Counted from the stretch's first letter, positions 44,993 to 54,402 are shown. The stretch is 64,000 nt of DNA from an uncultured Thermofilaceae archaeon (GCA_938036345.1 CALHPJ010000013.1:1-64000); one strand, 5' to 3'. The notes: generated by a model not told the origin, from the letters alone. Numbers and translations are program-made.

Positions 44993-45463
44993 GTGGATAC
45001 CGAGAAACTTTACTAGGCTTTGCTCAAGTACTACAAGCACTATCTGGGGGATCGCGCAAGAGGCTGGAAAAAGATACAGCTAAGCTCATGGCATCGGGCC
45101 TCAATAGGGATGAAGCCGTAAAGAGACTTTTCGAGGAGAAGATCGAAGATCACAGGGCGCTTGAGGAGAAAAAGCTCGTTCCCGGGCATTCCCTAAAGAA
45201 CGCGGAGCTCGTCTACGAAGGAGAGAAATACGGTATTCTCTACGCGTACATGGACCCCTTTTTACGATAACTTACCTAAGCTCGGTGAGCTGCTAGATTC
45301 CGTGGAAGAGCTATAGGGGGAAGTGGTCTCGGTGATCCCTAACACAGGGTTCGTTACAGCCAGTGTAGTGCTTGGTACTAGCTTCCAGGGGGTAAAAGGA
45401 GTTGCGGTGATTTTCAAGCTTCGAGGGGGAGGCGCAGCCGAGCGAGCGGCACAGAGCGGTTGA
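44993..45463 (+). pseudogene. Decayed small gene of unknown function
   Basis: A promoter (GTTTTTAA, centred 26 bases before) and GTG 44993 start a frame that reads VDTEKLY, then a TAG at 45014, then ALLKYYKHYLGDRARG. The protein continues in another frame (LEKDTAKLMASGLNRDEAVKRLFEEK...VYEGEKYGILYAYMDP), then shifts again near 45262 (FYDNLPKLGELLDSVEEL), meets TAG 45314 and reads on (VVSVIPNTGFVTASVVLG) to 45463. Two stops and two shifts show a dead gene. Original product perhaps a ~150-residue cytoplasmic protein. Confidence 0.65.
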
Positions 45464-45533
45464 GGGTTAAGCCGCACGCTCTCAGCGTGCTCAATTGCGT
45501 TAAGTTCTAATACTGACCCTCGCATGGCTGCAC

Positions 45534-46469
45534 ATGCCTTTCGACTCAGCAAGCTTCGTCGAGAGTGCGGTAAGGGAGATACAAAGCAAGGTGAACGGCC
45601 AGCTCGCTCTCGCCGCGTGCTCCGGCGGCGTGGATAGCACGGTTGCGGCAGTTTTGGCAAAAAGGGCGATAGGAGACAAGTTGAGGGCGGTGTATATCGA
45701 TGACGGTTTCCGCAGATTTAAGGAGCCCGAGGAAACAGTTAAGCTGCTGAAAAGCTGCGGGCTGGACGTTGAGACTGTTGACGCTAGGGAAGAGTTCTAT
45801 GCGGCTGTTAGAGGTTTGAGAGACGCCGAGGAGAAGAGAAAAGCCTTCAGGCACACCTTCTACACCGTACTGGGCCGCGTAGCCAAAGCGCTCGGCGCCA
45901 GGTTTCTAGTGCAGGGGACCATAGCGCCCGACGTTATCGAAACCGCCGGGGGTGTGAAAACCCAACACAACGTGCTGGCTCAGGTAGGCGTAGACCCCCG
46001 GGCATATGGCTTCGAGGTAATTGAGCCGCTGAGGGAGCTCTACAAGCCGCAGGTAAGAGCCTTGGCTAGGTACCTCGGGCTTCCGGCCGAGATCTCCGAG
46101 AAGATGCCGTTCCCGGGGCCGGGGCTCTTGATCAGGGTGCTGGGCGAGGTGACGCCCGAGAAGGTAGAGATCGTTAGGCAGGCTACGAGGATTGTCGAGG
46201 AGGAAACCAGGGCGCTGGGCGCGTTCCAAGCCTTCGCCGCCCTGCTCGAGGGTAAAGCCACCGGCATAAAGCAGGGCAGGAGGGTATACGGCTACATAGT
46301 CGCCATCAGAGTGGTTGACAGCGCTGAGGCATTAACCGCGACAGCCCGCGAGGTACCCTACCCTCTGCTGAAGAGGATAGCTAGGAGGATAATCGAGGAG
46401 GTACCTGGAGTCGCTCGGGTAGTGTACGACGTAACCGATAAGCCACCGGCCACCATAGAGTATGAATAG
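45534..46469 (+). CDS. guaAb: GMP synthase subunit B (ATP pyrophosphatase subunit)
   Basis: Converts XMP to GMP using ammonia passed from the separate glutamine amidotransferase subunit (split form usual in archaea; subunit A is not in this window). The PP-loop SGGVDS is at residues 30-35; DDGFRR, TIAPDVIE, KTQHNV and the GMP synthase C-terminal PFPGPGLLIRVLGEVTPEKV are all present. 311 residues, usual length. ATG 45534. Confidence 0.95.
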   Translation: MPFDSASFVESAVREIQSKVNGQLALAACSGGVDSTVAAVLAKRAIGDKLRAVYIDDGFRRFKEPEETVKLLKSCGLDVETVDAREEFYAAVRGLRDAEEKRKAFRHTFYTVLGRVAKALGARFLVQGTIAPDVIETAGGVKTQHNVLAQVGVDPRAYGFEVIEPLRELYKPQVRALARYLGLPAEISEKMPFPGPGLLIRVLGEVTPEKVEIVRQATRIVEEETRALGAFQAFAALLEGKATGIKQGRRVYGYIVAIRVVDSAEALTATAREVPYPLLKRIARRIIEEVPGVARVVYDVTDKPPATIEYE

Positions 46470-46532
46470 GGCTGGCCGCTAACGCGCGCCCAGCCTCGGG
46501 GATTCGGCTTACTTTCATACTTAACCGAGCAA

Positions 46533-46541
46533 CCTATAATA
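46533..46541 (+). promoter_or_regulatory. Promoter of the nurA-herA-mre11-rad50 operon
   Basis: CCTATAATA, centred 26 bases before GTG 46563. The downstream genes overlap or are spaced by 1-4 bases and have ribosome-binding sites rather than their own TATA boxes. Confidence 0.6.
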
Positions 46542-46562
46542 TCCTCAGCATACCTGTACACT

Positions 46563-47888
46563 GTGCCTAGGTTCGCCGACCTTCTAGCGGAGGAGGTAAG
46601 GAGGAAGAGGCAGGAGATACTGGCTGTAGTTTCCCGGGGTCTCGAGGCGGCCGAGAGGTACAGGAGCCTCCTCAAGAAGTGGTGGCGCAAGGGTGTACCG
46701 GCCGGTGAGGCCTGGCGCTGTGTGTACGGGGTGGACGGGAGCAGCGATGCCACAGAGGTTTCCGGCGGAGGTGTTGTCCTCTTTACAAGGGCGCTGGCTC
46801 TGTCCAGGGATGGGAGGGAGCTGAGGAAGCTGCTGGTTGACGCGTTTTACCCGAAGTCCGTAAGGGATTATGAGGATTACGTGAGGCTAGTGAGGGAGCA
46901 CGTGGAGCATCTAGCAGCGCTCGAGGCGCTGGAGGCTGGGGCTGAGCTGGTGCTCATCGACGGCTCGCTGTACGGCAGAATGATCCATGTCCTACGCGAG
47001 ATCGACATCCCGGGTAGGGAGGACTTCCTTATGGATTACGTTAAAACCTACAGCGAATTGCTCTCGAAGGCCCTGAGGAGCGGGGCGGTGCTCGCAGGCG
47101 TGAGCAAGGATTCCAGGTCCACGCTTCTCAAAGAGGAGGTCCTCTCCAGCGAGCTGGCGTTGAGCACGGCTTCGCTGCCCGAGCATACACGGGAACGCGT
47201 ACTGAGGCTTTGGAGAGCCCTTCGGCGCACCCCAAACCAAGCTATCAAGGAAGTTAGGGAGATGGCCGCGCGGGGGGCTGTGAACGCCGGAGTCTACGAC
47301 CTCTTCCTGGAGGCCAGAAACCCAATACCCGACTCGAAGGTAATCTCGGCCCTAAACCTGGGCGAGGGGTTCTCCACCCCTTTGAAGCTCAGCTTGAGCA
47401 GCTTGTCCACAGGTATCGGGGACCTCGTCCTCTCGGACTCCGAGGACAAGCTCACCAGCTTGATAGCCGAGGTTTTTGAAAGGACGTGGGATAAACTGGG
47501 GGAGGCATTTGCAGAAAGAGCTAGAGGTCTCATCAAGGCGTTGAAGAGCTATCCCCCCTTGCTCACAAGCTACGCTATCCTCGGAGAAGGAGATGACCCC
47601 CTGCGAGTTGACGCAGTTTTTAAGGGTGTGGAGGAGACCCCGTGCAAGCTTGATAGCGGAGTGCAGCTGCGGTTCACCGATGGGGTTCACCCGGTATTCG
47701 TGTCGGTTATCGGGCAGCTTAAGGCGATGTACGCCGGGCGGAGGTGCTATAACGCTCTGCTCCTCGAAGTTGATAGGAGGGTGAAGGTGACCCGGGAAAC
47801 GGTGGAGACCTATACGAAGATCTTAAGCAAGGAGGTCGGCGAGCTACTTGTGCACTCCAGGGGTGAGAGGCGTGTATTCTACCCTTAA
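46563..47888 (+). CDS. nurA: NurA 5'-3' nuclease
   Basis: Toroidal dimeric nuclease that works with HerA to resect DNA ends in archaeal recombination. The first catalytic aspartate is in YGVDGSSDAT (D58), with a second acidic motif in VLIDGSLYGRM and the C-terminal DGVHPVFVS region. 441 residues. GTG start with TATA box CCTATAATA (46533-46541) 26 bases upstream; this promoter probably drives nurA-herA-mre11-rad50. The stop lies inside the start of herA. Confidence 0.88.
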   Translation: MPRFADLLAEEVRRKRQEILAVVSRGLEAAERYRSLLKKWWRKGVPAGEAWRCVYGVDGSSDATEVSGGGVVLFTRALALSRDGRELRKLLVDAFYPKSVRDYEDYVRLVREHVEHLAALEALEAGAELVLIDGSLYGRMIHVLREIDIPGREDFLMDYVKTYSELLSKALRSGAVLAGVSKDSRSTLLKEEVLSSELALSTASLPEHTRERVLRLWRALRRTPNQAIKEVREMAARGAVNAGVYDLFLEARNPIPDSKVISALNLGEGFSTPLKLSLSSLSTGIGDLVLSDSEDKLTSLIAEVFERTWDKLGEAFAERARGLIKALKSYPPLLTSYAILGEGDDPLRVDAVFKGVEETPCKLDSGVQLRFTDGVHPVFVSVIGQLKAMYAGRRCYNALLLEVDRRVKVTRETVETYTKILSKEVGELLVHSRGERRVFYP

Positions 47889-49479
47889 GCTAGTAGGCAG
47901 GATCGTGGAGGAGGCGACACCGGAGAGCTTTGTCTTCGTCGCATCAAGAGAGGCTTGCCCCCCAAAGTACGAGTACGTGACTGTTAGGTCCCGCGAACTC
48001 GTCGGCGGCAACGAGGGAGAAGTGCACGTATTGGCTCAGGTGACTAAAGTCGTTTCGAGAAGCGCGGCTTACAGCTCGGATTTAGACTTGGAAGCCCTGC
48101 AGAGGGTTTACCAGGTTGGCATCGACGATGCCAACCTTCTCTGCAAGGCCAGGGTGCTCGGCTTCATAGCTGAGGAAGACGGGAGGAAGACCGTGCTGAT
48201 GCCCAGACGGGCTTTCTTCCCGGGGAACCCCGTCTACCTTGCCCCGGACGAGCTGGTTAGGGAGTTCTTCTCCTACGATCCCGAGGAAGGGCTCCGGGTG
48301 GGCTGCCTAGTTACAAGGCCCTCTGTCGACGTTTACCTCTCCGTTAACGGGTTCCGGAGGCACGTGGCCGTCATCGCTCAGACCGGTGCTGGCAAGTCGT
48401 ACACGGTGGGCGTGCTGCTCGAAGAGCTGCTGAGGCTGGGCGCAACAGCCGTCGTGATAGACCCGCACGCGGACTATGTTTTCCTGAGCAGGGACAGGGA
48501 TATGCGCCGGCACGAGTACTCCAGCAGGATCCAGGTGTTCAGAAACCCTAATAGTAGCGGCCGCTATGATCCGAGCCAGCTTGACAACACGCACGAACTC
48601 ACGGTGAAGTTCTCTGAGCTGGAGCCCTACGAGATCGCGAGCATCGCGGGAATGCCTGAGCAGTGGACTAACGTCCAGCGAGCCTTGAAGAAGGCTATCG
48701 ACTTGTTAAGGAAAAACGGAGGGGATTATACGCTGGACGACTTACTGGGTGTGCTGAACGAGATGTCGCAGAGCGGGGGGAGCATCGAAAGGGCTGCGGC
48801 CTTCCGCGCGTACAACAGGGTCGTAAGGTTGAAGAGGTTCAAAGTCTTCGGAGATCGCACCACGTCAGTTGAGGACGAGATACTTAAACCCGGTTTCGTG
48901 TCCGTGCTGGACTTATCTGGGCTTAACGACGCAAGCCAGGACTACATCACCAGCTGGATCTTGGATAGCATTTTCAGGCTGCGGCGAGACGGCGAGTTCG
49001 ACCAGCCAGTTTTTGTAGTCGTAGAGGAGGCGCACAGGTTTGTCCCTGCTAAGGAGAGGAGAGGGAGATCTACGCTATCATCTGCGATCATAAACACGAT
49101 CGCTTCCGAGGGGCGGAAGTTCGGCGTTTTCCTAACTCTCGTTACTCAGCGCCCGAGCAGGATTGACAGCGACTCCCTAAGCCAGTGCAACAGCCAGATA
49201 ATCCTCCGAATCACAAATCCAGCGGATCAGCAGGCAGTTGCCGCTGCAAGCGAAAGGCTGAGCCTCGAGTTGATGGAAGACTTGCCCGGGCTGAACGTGG
49301 GGGAAGCCGTGATCGTGGGTGAGCTGACCAGGGTCCCCGTTATCGTAAAGGTGAGGAGGAGATTGACAAGGGAGGGAGGGGCGGATATAGACCTCGTAGG
49401 CGAGCTGAGGCGCACTCGGCAGGCGCTCAATCTCACGCCGACGCGCTACGGGGTGAGCGGCGTCTTCTCCGAGGTGTGA
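47872..49479 (+). CDS. herA: HerA DNA-translocating helicase/ATPase
   Basis: Hexameric FtsK-like ATPase that pumps DNA into NurA. Walker A QTGAGKSYTVG (K175), Walker B VVVEEAHRFVP (E385/E386), TQRPSR sensor and an N-terminal HAS-barrel. The frame is open from 47848, but GGTGA (47862-47866) five bases before GTG 47872 indicates that start (536 residues). It overlaps nurA by 17 bases, so both should be translated in fixed ratio. Confidence 0.92.
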   Translation: MYSTLKLVGRIVEEATPESFVFVASREACPPKYEYVTVRSRELVGGNEGEVHVLAQVTKVVSRSAAYSSDLDLEALQRVYQVGIDDANLLCKARVLGFIAEEDGRKTVLMPRRAFFPGNPVYLAPDELVREFFSYDPEEGLRVGCLVTRPSVDVYLSVNGFRRHVAVIAQTGAGKSYTVGVLLEELLRLGATAVVIDPHADYVFLSRDRDMRRHEYSSRIQVFRNPNSSGRYDPSQLDNTHELTVKFSELEPYEIASIAGMPEQWTNVQRALKKAIDLLRKNGGDYTLDDLLGVLNEMSQSGGSIERAAAFRAYNRVVRLKRFKVFGDRTTSVEDEILKPGFVSVLDLSGLNDASQDYITSWILDSIFRLRRDGEFDQPVFVVVEEAHRFVPAKERRGRSTLSSAIINTIASEGRKFGVFLTLVTQRPSRIDSDSLSQCNSQIILRITNPADQQAVAAASERLSLELMEDLPGLNVGEAVIVGELTRVPVIVKVRRRLTREGGADIDLVGELRRTRQALNLTPTRYGVSGVFSEV

Positions 49480-49483
49480 AGGC

Positions 49484-50659
49484 GTGACAGTGATCAGGAT
49501 CCTCCACACAGCCGACAACCACTTAGACCCCAAGTTGACCCTCCTCGGTCCCAAATCGATGGAGAGGAGGAGGGACTTCGCGGAGGCCTTCCACCGCGCA
49601 ATCGACTACGCGCTCGAGAGAAAGCCCCACCTCTTCCTCGTGTCCGGCGACCTCTTTGACTCAGTGAACCCGAGAAACCCCGCAAGGACATATGTTATAA
49701 GGGCTTTCCGGAGGCTCCACGAGGAGGGGGTCAAGGTGTTCCTGATCGCAGGGAACCACGATATGCCACGGAGCGTGGAGGAGGGGATGTCCCCCCTCAA
49801 TGAGGTGGAGGCCACGGGCTGCGCGCGCTTCTTCTCCTCAGCGGATAAGCCCGAGACTGAGCACGTGAAGGTCGACGGCGTGGACGTAGCCGTGACCGGC
49901 TTATCGTACAATCCCGAGGTGCCGCTTGACGAGAATCCGTTCAGGTTCTCGGGTGTGAAGCTTCCCGTGGAGGGCGATGTCGACATCGCTATGCTGCACT
50001 ACAACTTCTCAGGCGTCAGGGTTCCCGAGGCTTGGAGGGCTCCCGTAATTACCAGGGAGGATATACCTGCAGGCTACATGTATGTCGCGCTCGGGCATGT
50101 GCACTCGCATAAGGAGATCGCCCTCGGGGATCTAATCGCTGCGTACCCTGGTAGCACGGAGAGGAGGAGCTTCAGCGAGGAGGAGGATCCGGCAAAGGGG
50201 TTTCTCTGGGTGGAGCTGCCGCTTGAGGGCAAACCCAAGGTGGAGTTCATCAAGGTGCCAACCAGGCCTATGAAGGCTGTAGAAGTAGATGTGGCTCCAA
50301 GCGTTGAGGATCCCCTGAAGCACATTCTGCAGAGCCTACCCGCCGATAATCCGCAACTATTGTTGAGACTTGTTGTTCGAGGCGTGCTGCCTTTAGCGAA
50401 GCTAGCCAGCTACAGCCGAGCGTCGCTGCTGAAGCGCTTGGAAGAGCGCTTCTTCTACACCCTTGTGGACGACTCCGAGCTTCGCTGCGAGGCGCAGATT
50501 TCGAGTGTTTCCCCAGCTGAGGTGAAGAGCCCGATAGAGGCTTTTCGGGAAGAAATCGCAAGGCGGTTGAGGGATTCGCAGCTGCAGGAGGAGAAGTGGG
50601 TTCTCGAGCGCGCGCTAAGGATCGGCCTCCAGAGGCTCGAGGAGGCCGGGGGGTGGTAG
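49484..50659 (+). CDS. mre11: Mre11 double-strand-break repair nuclease
   Basis: Metallophosphoesterase with all five motifs: TADNHLD, SGDLFD, GNHDMP, ALGHVHSHKE and YPGSTERRSF. 391 residues. With Rad50 it opens and trims DNA ends before HerA-NurA resection. GTG start four bases after the herA stop, preceded by GAGGTG as ribosome-binding site. C-terminal ~60 residues are helical and should bind the Rad50 coiled-coil base. Confidence 0.93.
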   Translation: MTVIRILHTADNHLDPKLTLLGPKSMERRRDFAEAFHRAIDYALERKPHLFLVSGDLFDSVNPRNPARTYVIRAFRRLHEEGVKVFLIAGNHDMPRSVEEGMSPLNEVEATGCARFFSSADKPETEHVKVDGVDVAVTGLSYNPEVPLDENPFRFSGVKLPVEGDVDIAMLHYNFSGVRVPEAWRAPVITREDIPAGYMYVALGHVHSHKEIALGDLIAAYPGSTERRSFSEEEDPAKGFLWVELPLEGKPKVEFIKVPTRPMKAVEVDVAPSVEDPLKHILQSLPADNPQLLLRLVVRGVLPLAKLASYSRASLLKRLEERFFYTLVDDSELRCEAQISSVSPAEVKSPIEAFREEIARRLRDSQLQEEKWVLERALRIGLQRLEEAGGW

Positions 50660-50660
50660 C

Positions 50661-53174
50661 TTGGTTAAAATTGTTAGCCTGAGGGCGGAGGGCTTCCGCA
50701 GGCTCGGCCTCCACGAGCCTTTAGCGTTCCCCGACGGTTTAACAGTTATTCAGGGCAGGAACGAGGCTGGGAAGTCAACAGTCCTCGAGGCCATACTTTT
50801 CGGCCTCTACGGTGACTTCCGCATCCCCGCCGAGCTCAGGGGCGGCCGCCAGGGACTTGGGAGCCTAGTGAACCACAGGTCGAGCCGGGCAAGGGTTGAG
50901 CTGGTTTTCGAGTTGGGGGGTAAGCGCTACAGGGTTGAGCGGATAGTTGAAGGAGGCGGTGAGGGGGGGCGCCAGATAGACGCGAAACTGGTGGAGCTTG
51001 GCAGCGCTGGGGGGAGGCTTCTCGCTTCAGGCGTCTCTAAGGTCAACGAAATGGTGCAGAAGCTCCTCAGGGTTTCGTGGCGGGAGATGTTAGCGACTAA
51101 CGTGATTGCCCAGAAGGACCTCGAGCGCCTACTCCGGATGGACAAGGGCGACAGGGAGCGGATAATCAACATGATGATGGGCTTCGAGAGTTACAACAAG
51201 GCAATCGAGAAACTTTCCGAGGAGGTGAGGGATCTGCGCCGTAGCCTTGAAGGCGCCAGAGTGGAGGAGAAGGCACTGGCGGAGAAAGTCGAGGAGCTTG
51301 AGGGGGAAGCCAGGAAGTTGGGTGAGTGGAAAACCAGGCTACAGGTACTTGGAGAGAGAATTCCGCAGCTCGAACTCGCTGTGAGTCGGGAGAGGACAGC
51401 TTACGAGTACCTTGTTGAACTCGAGGCAGCTCTTAGGCGCAGGCGCGAGCTCAAGCTGCAGCTCGATTCCACCCGGAGGGAGAGGGTAGAGCTGGCCGGA
51501 AAGCTAGGAGAGGCCAGGGAGCGGCGCGAAAGGATGCTGAGGGAGCTGGAGTGCTTGCACAAGGAGAAGTTGGAGCTAGGGCCCCTAGCGGAGCAGGCTG
51601 AGCGCGAGCTGAGCAACGCCGAGGGCAAGGTTAGGCGGCTTCTCGAGGTACGTGTGGAGGTGGAGGAGCTTTGGAGGAGCTACCGCCTAACCGAGCACGA
51701 GCTGGAAAGTCTGAGGTCCAGGATCTCAGACCTCGCTGGGAAGGTGCGAGAAAGGGGATCTCTGGAGGCGGAAAGGGAGAGAGTGAGAGCTTCCCTGGCC
51801 GCCCTTGAAGGCGCTAAAGGGGCTATCCACCTACCTCCGTGGTGCGTTGCTGGAGCCGTTTTCACGGGAGTGGCCTCAATCATACTCGGGCTTATCTTTC
51901 ACCCGGCGGCTCTCGCCGCGCTCTCCTTTGCCCCGCTGCTGCTGCTGGCCGGTCTTCAGTCGAAGCACCGCAGGCTTCAGGCGCTCGAAGAGAAAATCTC
52001 GGATCTTAAGGGCAAAATTCTCTCCCTGGATGCCGAACTGTATAAGGTTAAGAAGGACGAGGAAGAACTCAATGCCCTGAGAGAAAGGGAGCGCAGCCTG
52101 GTGGAGAGACTGAGTGAAGCTAGAGATCGCCTAGTTGCGGCAGCGGAGCGCGTCGGTTTCAAGGGCGGTCCTGAGGGGCTTGCGAGCAGCGTAGCCGAAC
52201 TCCTGAAAGTAGCTGAGGCAGAGAAAGCTGAGGCCTCTAGGAAGTGGAGCGAGCTAAGCGAAAGGCTGTCGAAGATTGAGAAAGAGCTTTCGAGGTTAGA
52301 CACGGCCGTCAAGATGCTTGAAGCCGAGATCGAGAGCGCCGAGAAAAAGGTGGAGGAGCTGGCCTCGAGCGAGCGTATGCTAGAGGAGGAGCTTTCGAGA
52401 GTTGTAGTGCGCGAGCCGCCTTTCGAGATCGGGGGGATGCCATGGCCTCCAGCGGAGGAGGATTTGGAGGGGGTTTCGGCCATCAGGCTGGAACAGGAGG
52501 GGCGCTACAGGCGGGCGGAGGTCGAGCTTGAGAGGGTGAAGAGCGAGGCCGAAGGTCTCAGGAAGCAGATCGGGGAAACCGAGGAAAGGCTGCAGCAGCT
52601 ACCCGACTTGAGAGCAAGGCTGGACGAGGTTAGGAAGAAGATCCAAGAGGTTGAGGTCGAGCTGAGGGCTAGGGAGATCGCTATGGATGCGCTGAAAAAG
52701 GTGGCAGAGCGGCTGAGGGCCGCTTTCGCACCGAGCGTTGAGGGCAACATGAGCTGGATCATCTCGTACATCACGAACGGCAGGTATAAGGCCGTGCGCA
52801 TAGATCCCCAGACCTACGACGTAGAGGTTTACGATGCCGAAGCTGGTAGGTGGATGCGCCGCGATATCTACAGCGGCGGGACCAACGACCAGTTCCTATT
52901 TGCTATGAGGATAGCTTTCATCCTCTCGCTCCTCCCCGCCGCCAAGGGAACCTACCCAAAGTTCCTCTTCCTCGACGAACCCCTCGGCTCCTCCGACTCT
53001 GAGAGGCGGAGCAGAATCGTCGAGCTGTTGAGCAGGGAGCTTACCCGCCTCTTCGACCAGGTGCTCCTAATCACGCATGTAGATGTCGACGAGCCCCCAG
53101 GCTCCACGATTATCGTGATGAGCGATGGCAGGCCGGAGAGAGTATACCGTGCGGGAGCTGTGGAAGCAGAGTAG
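50661..53174 (+). CDS. rad50: Rad50-like SMC ATPase with transmembrane hairpin in place of zinc hook
   Basis: Walker A GRNEAGKST (32-40) at the N terminus; signature SGGTNDQFLFAMR and Walker B FLFLDEPLGSSD at the C terminus; long coiled coils between. Where Rad50 normally has a CxxC zinc hook, this protein has HLPPWC395 followed by two hydrophobic stretches (~396-413 and ~416-432) joined by His-Pro and closed by SKHRR. No CxxC occurs anywhere. NEAGKST and SGGTNDQ resemble bacterial YhaN-type ATPases. TTG 50661 follows GGGGTGGT. Last gene of the repair operon, starting one base after the mre11 stop. Confidence 0.9.
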   Translation: MVKIVSLRAEGFRRLGLHEPLAFPDGLTVIQGRNEAGKSTVLEAILFGLYGDFRIPAELRGGRQGLGSLVNHRSSRARVELVFELGGKRYRVERIVEGGGEGGRQIDAKLVELGSAGGRLLASGVSKVNEMVQKLLRVSWREMLATNVIAQKDLERLLRMDKGDRERIINMMMGFESYNKAIEKLSEEVRDLRRSLEGARVEEKALAEKVEELEGEARKLGEWKTRLQVLGERIPQLELAVSRERTAYEYLVELEAALRRRRELKLQLDSTRRERVELAGKLGEARERRERMLRELECLHKEKLELGPLAEQAERELSNAEGKVRRLLEVRVEVEELWRSYRLTEHELESLRSRISDLAGKVRERGSLEAERERVRASLAALEGAKGAIHLPPWCVAGAVFTGVASIILGLIFHPAALAALSFAPLLLLAGLQSKHRRLQALEEKISDLKGKILSLDAELYKVKKDEEELNALRERERSLVERLSEARDRLVAAAERVGFKGGPEGLASSVAELLKVAEAEKAEASRKWSELSERLSKIEKELSRLDTAVKMLEAEIESAEKKVEELASSERMLEEELSRVVVREPPFEIGGMPWPPAEEDLEGVSAIRLEQEGRYRRAEVELERVKSEAEGLRKQIGETEERLQQLPDLRARLDEVRKKIQEVEVELRAREIAMDALKKVAERLRAAFAPSVEGNMSWIISYITNGRYKAVRIDPQTYDVEVYDAEAGRWMRRDIYSGGTNDQFLFAMRIAFILSLLPAAKGTYPKFLFLDEPLGSSDSERRSRIVELLSRELTRLFDQVLLITHVDVDEPPGSTIIVMSDGRPERVYRAGAVEAE

Positions 53175-53359
53175 AGCACCGAAGGTAAACACCCGACGGA
53201 TTTGCCACACGGCTTCTTCCGAGCACTTCCTTTACCGTGGTCACAGTTAGCTGAAACTCGTCAGCGGTCTTCACGGCCCGCTCTAGCCTCTTAGAGCATC
53301 CCTGCCAGCGCGCTAAGAGCGGGAAACCTATAAAATGCACCGCTCAGATTAGGTGCTGC

Positions 53360-53420
53360 GATGCCAGGTGATGAAGGTTTCTGGTTCGGAGGAGTGAAGA
53401 AAGCTTGATGGGCTGATACC
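53360..53420 (+). ncRNA. C/D-box sRNA (predicted)
   Basis: Box C GTGATGA (53368-53374), 12-nt guide, D'-like CGGA (53387-53390), 3-nt spacer, C' GTGAAGA (53394-53400), 12-nt guide AAGCTTGATGGG, box D CTGA (53413-53416). Spacing is identical, base for base, to the candidate at 27034. A TATA box (CCTATAAAA, 53328-53336) lies ~27-36 bases upstream. The D guide could pair with a CCCAU..AGCUU stretch like that near the peptidyl-transferase centre of 23S rRNA. The rest of gap 53175-53529 shows nothing clear. Confidence 0.62.
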
Positions 53421-53529
53421 GCTGCCGCCACCTTCCTCCGCGCTTTGCTGCAACCGGCGTGAGGATCGGCTTAAAAACATCACCGTAAGCGGCTAAATAC
53501 TTAGACCGGTAGTGCCATAGTAGCTTGGT

Positions 53530-54402
53530 TTACATATCGCTTAGCAGCCTCTCCGAGATCAGTTTCATGAAATTCCGCACATCGACTTCCTTGCAGACTT
53601 CCGCGTTGGGCTCCCCGTCTGTTATTACTGTGTATCCCCGTGTGAACTGACCCGACGTCTCGACCTTTACACAGGCTTTTACGGTTTCCACGACCTCCGG
53701 CTTAAACGTGACGGCAACGGCGAGTGGGTCGTGGAGTATCGGAAGATGCCTGCTCTGCTTCATCCAGGTTTCGGTGTACAACCACAGCGTTCTTGCGTAG
53801 TCCCTCTGTAAGAGGCGTAGGGCATCCAGCATCTCCTGGCTCATCGAACACTTAAGGGTCACATCTAAGCCTACGAGCGTCTTCTTGAAGCCGGCGTTGA
53901 ACACCACGCTTGCGGCTTCGGGGTCGCACTTAACGTTATACTCGCTTGTACTCATGAAGTAGGCTCCACACATGGAGAAGAGCATCACCCGGTCGGCGAG
54001 GTCGGGTCGCTTGAGGTAAAGCAGGGCTATGTTGGTTAGAGGACCTATTGAAATTACCGCGTCGATTTCCTTCTCTTCGATCAGCCCCTCCAGCAGGTCG
54101 ACCGCGTGCTCATTCACGATGTTCGCGTATTTATCACCGGCTCCGGGATGTAGGTAGTAGACAGGCGGCTTATCCGGCTTGGGGTTCAGTAGTGGTTGAG
54201 GAGCCCCACACGCGACTGGTACATCCTCCCTACCTAGGGATTTAAGGAGCCGCGCCGCGAGAACGGCGCGCTTCTCTACATCCCCGTAGACCGTTGTCAC
54301 GGCTACCAAGTCTAGTTCTGGCGAAAGAGCCGCTAAAGCGATCGCAAAAGCATCGTCGATATCATCACCTATATCCGTGTCTAAAGCTACTCTCAGGACC
54401 AT
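53530..54402 (-). CDS. Inosine/uridine-preferring nucleoside hydrolase family protein
   Basis: Cleaves the N-glycosidic bond of ribonucleosides in the cytoplasm. The calcium-binding aspartate cluster DTDIGDDIDDA is at residues 8-18, with SIGPLTNIALL, CGAYFM, EYNVKCDPEAA and the C-terminal HDPLAVA (His and Asp near residue 241). 290 residues, typical. ATG 54402. Monocistronic, likely purine or pyrimidine salvage. Confidence 0.9.
   Translation of the reverse strand: MVLRVALDTDIGDDIDDAFAIALAALSPELDLVAVTTVYGDVEKRAVLAARLLKSLGREDVPVACGAPQPLLNPKPDKPPVYYLHPGAGDKYANIVNEHAVDLLEGLIEEKEIDAVISIGPLTNIALLYLKRPDLADRVMLFSMCGAYFMSTSEYNVKCDPEAASVVFNAGFKKTLVGLDVTLKCSMSQEMLDALRLLQRDYARTLWLYTETWMKQSRHLPILHDPLAVAVTFKPEVVETVKACVKVETSGQFTRGYTVITDGEPNAEVCKEVDVRNFMKLISERLLSDM

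Noticed and set aside
53375-53386. D' guide of the second C/D-box RNA as a match to the AACCAGUACCGUG region of 23S rRNA
   Set aside because: Only about six contiguous pairs, and the D' box is degenerate; not convincing.
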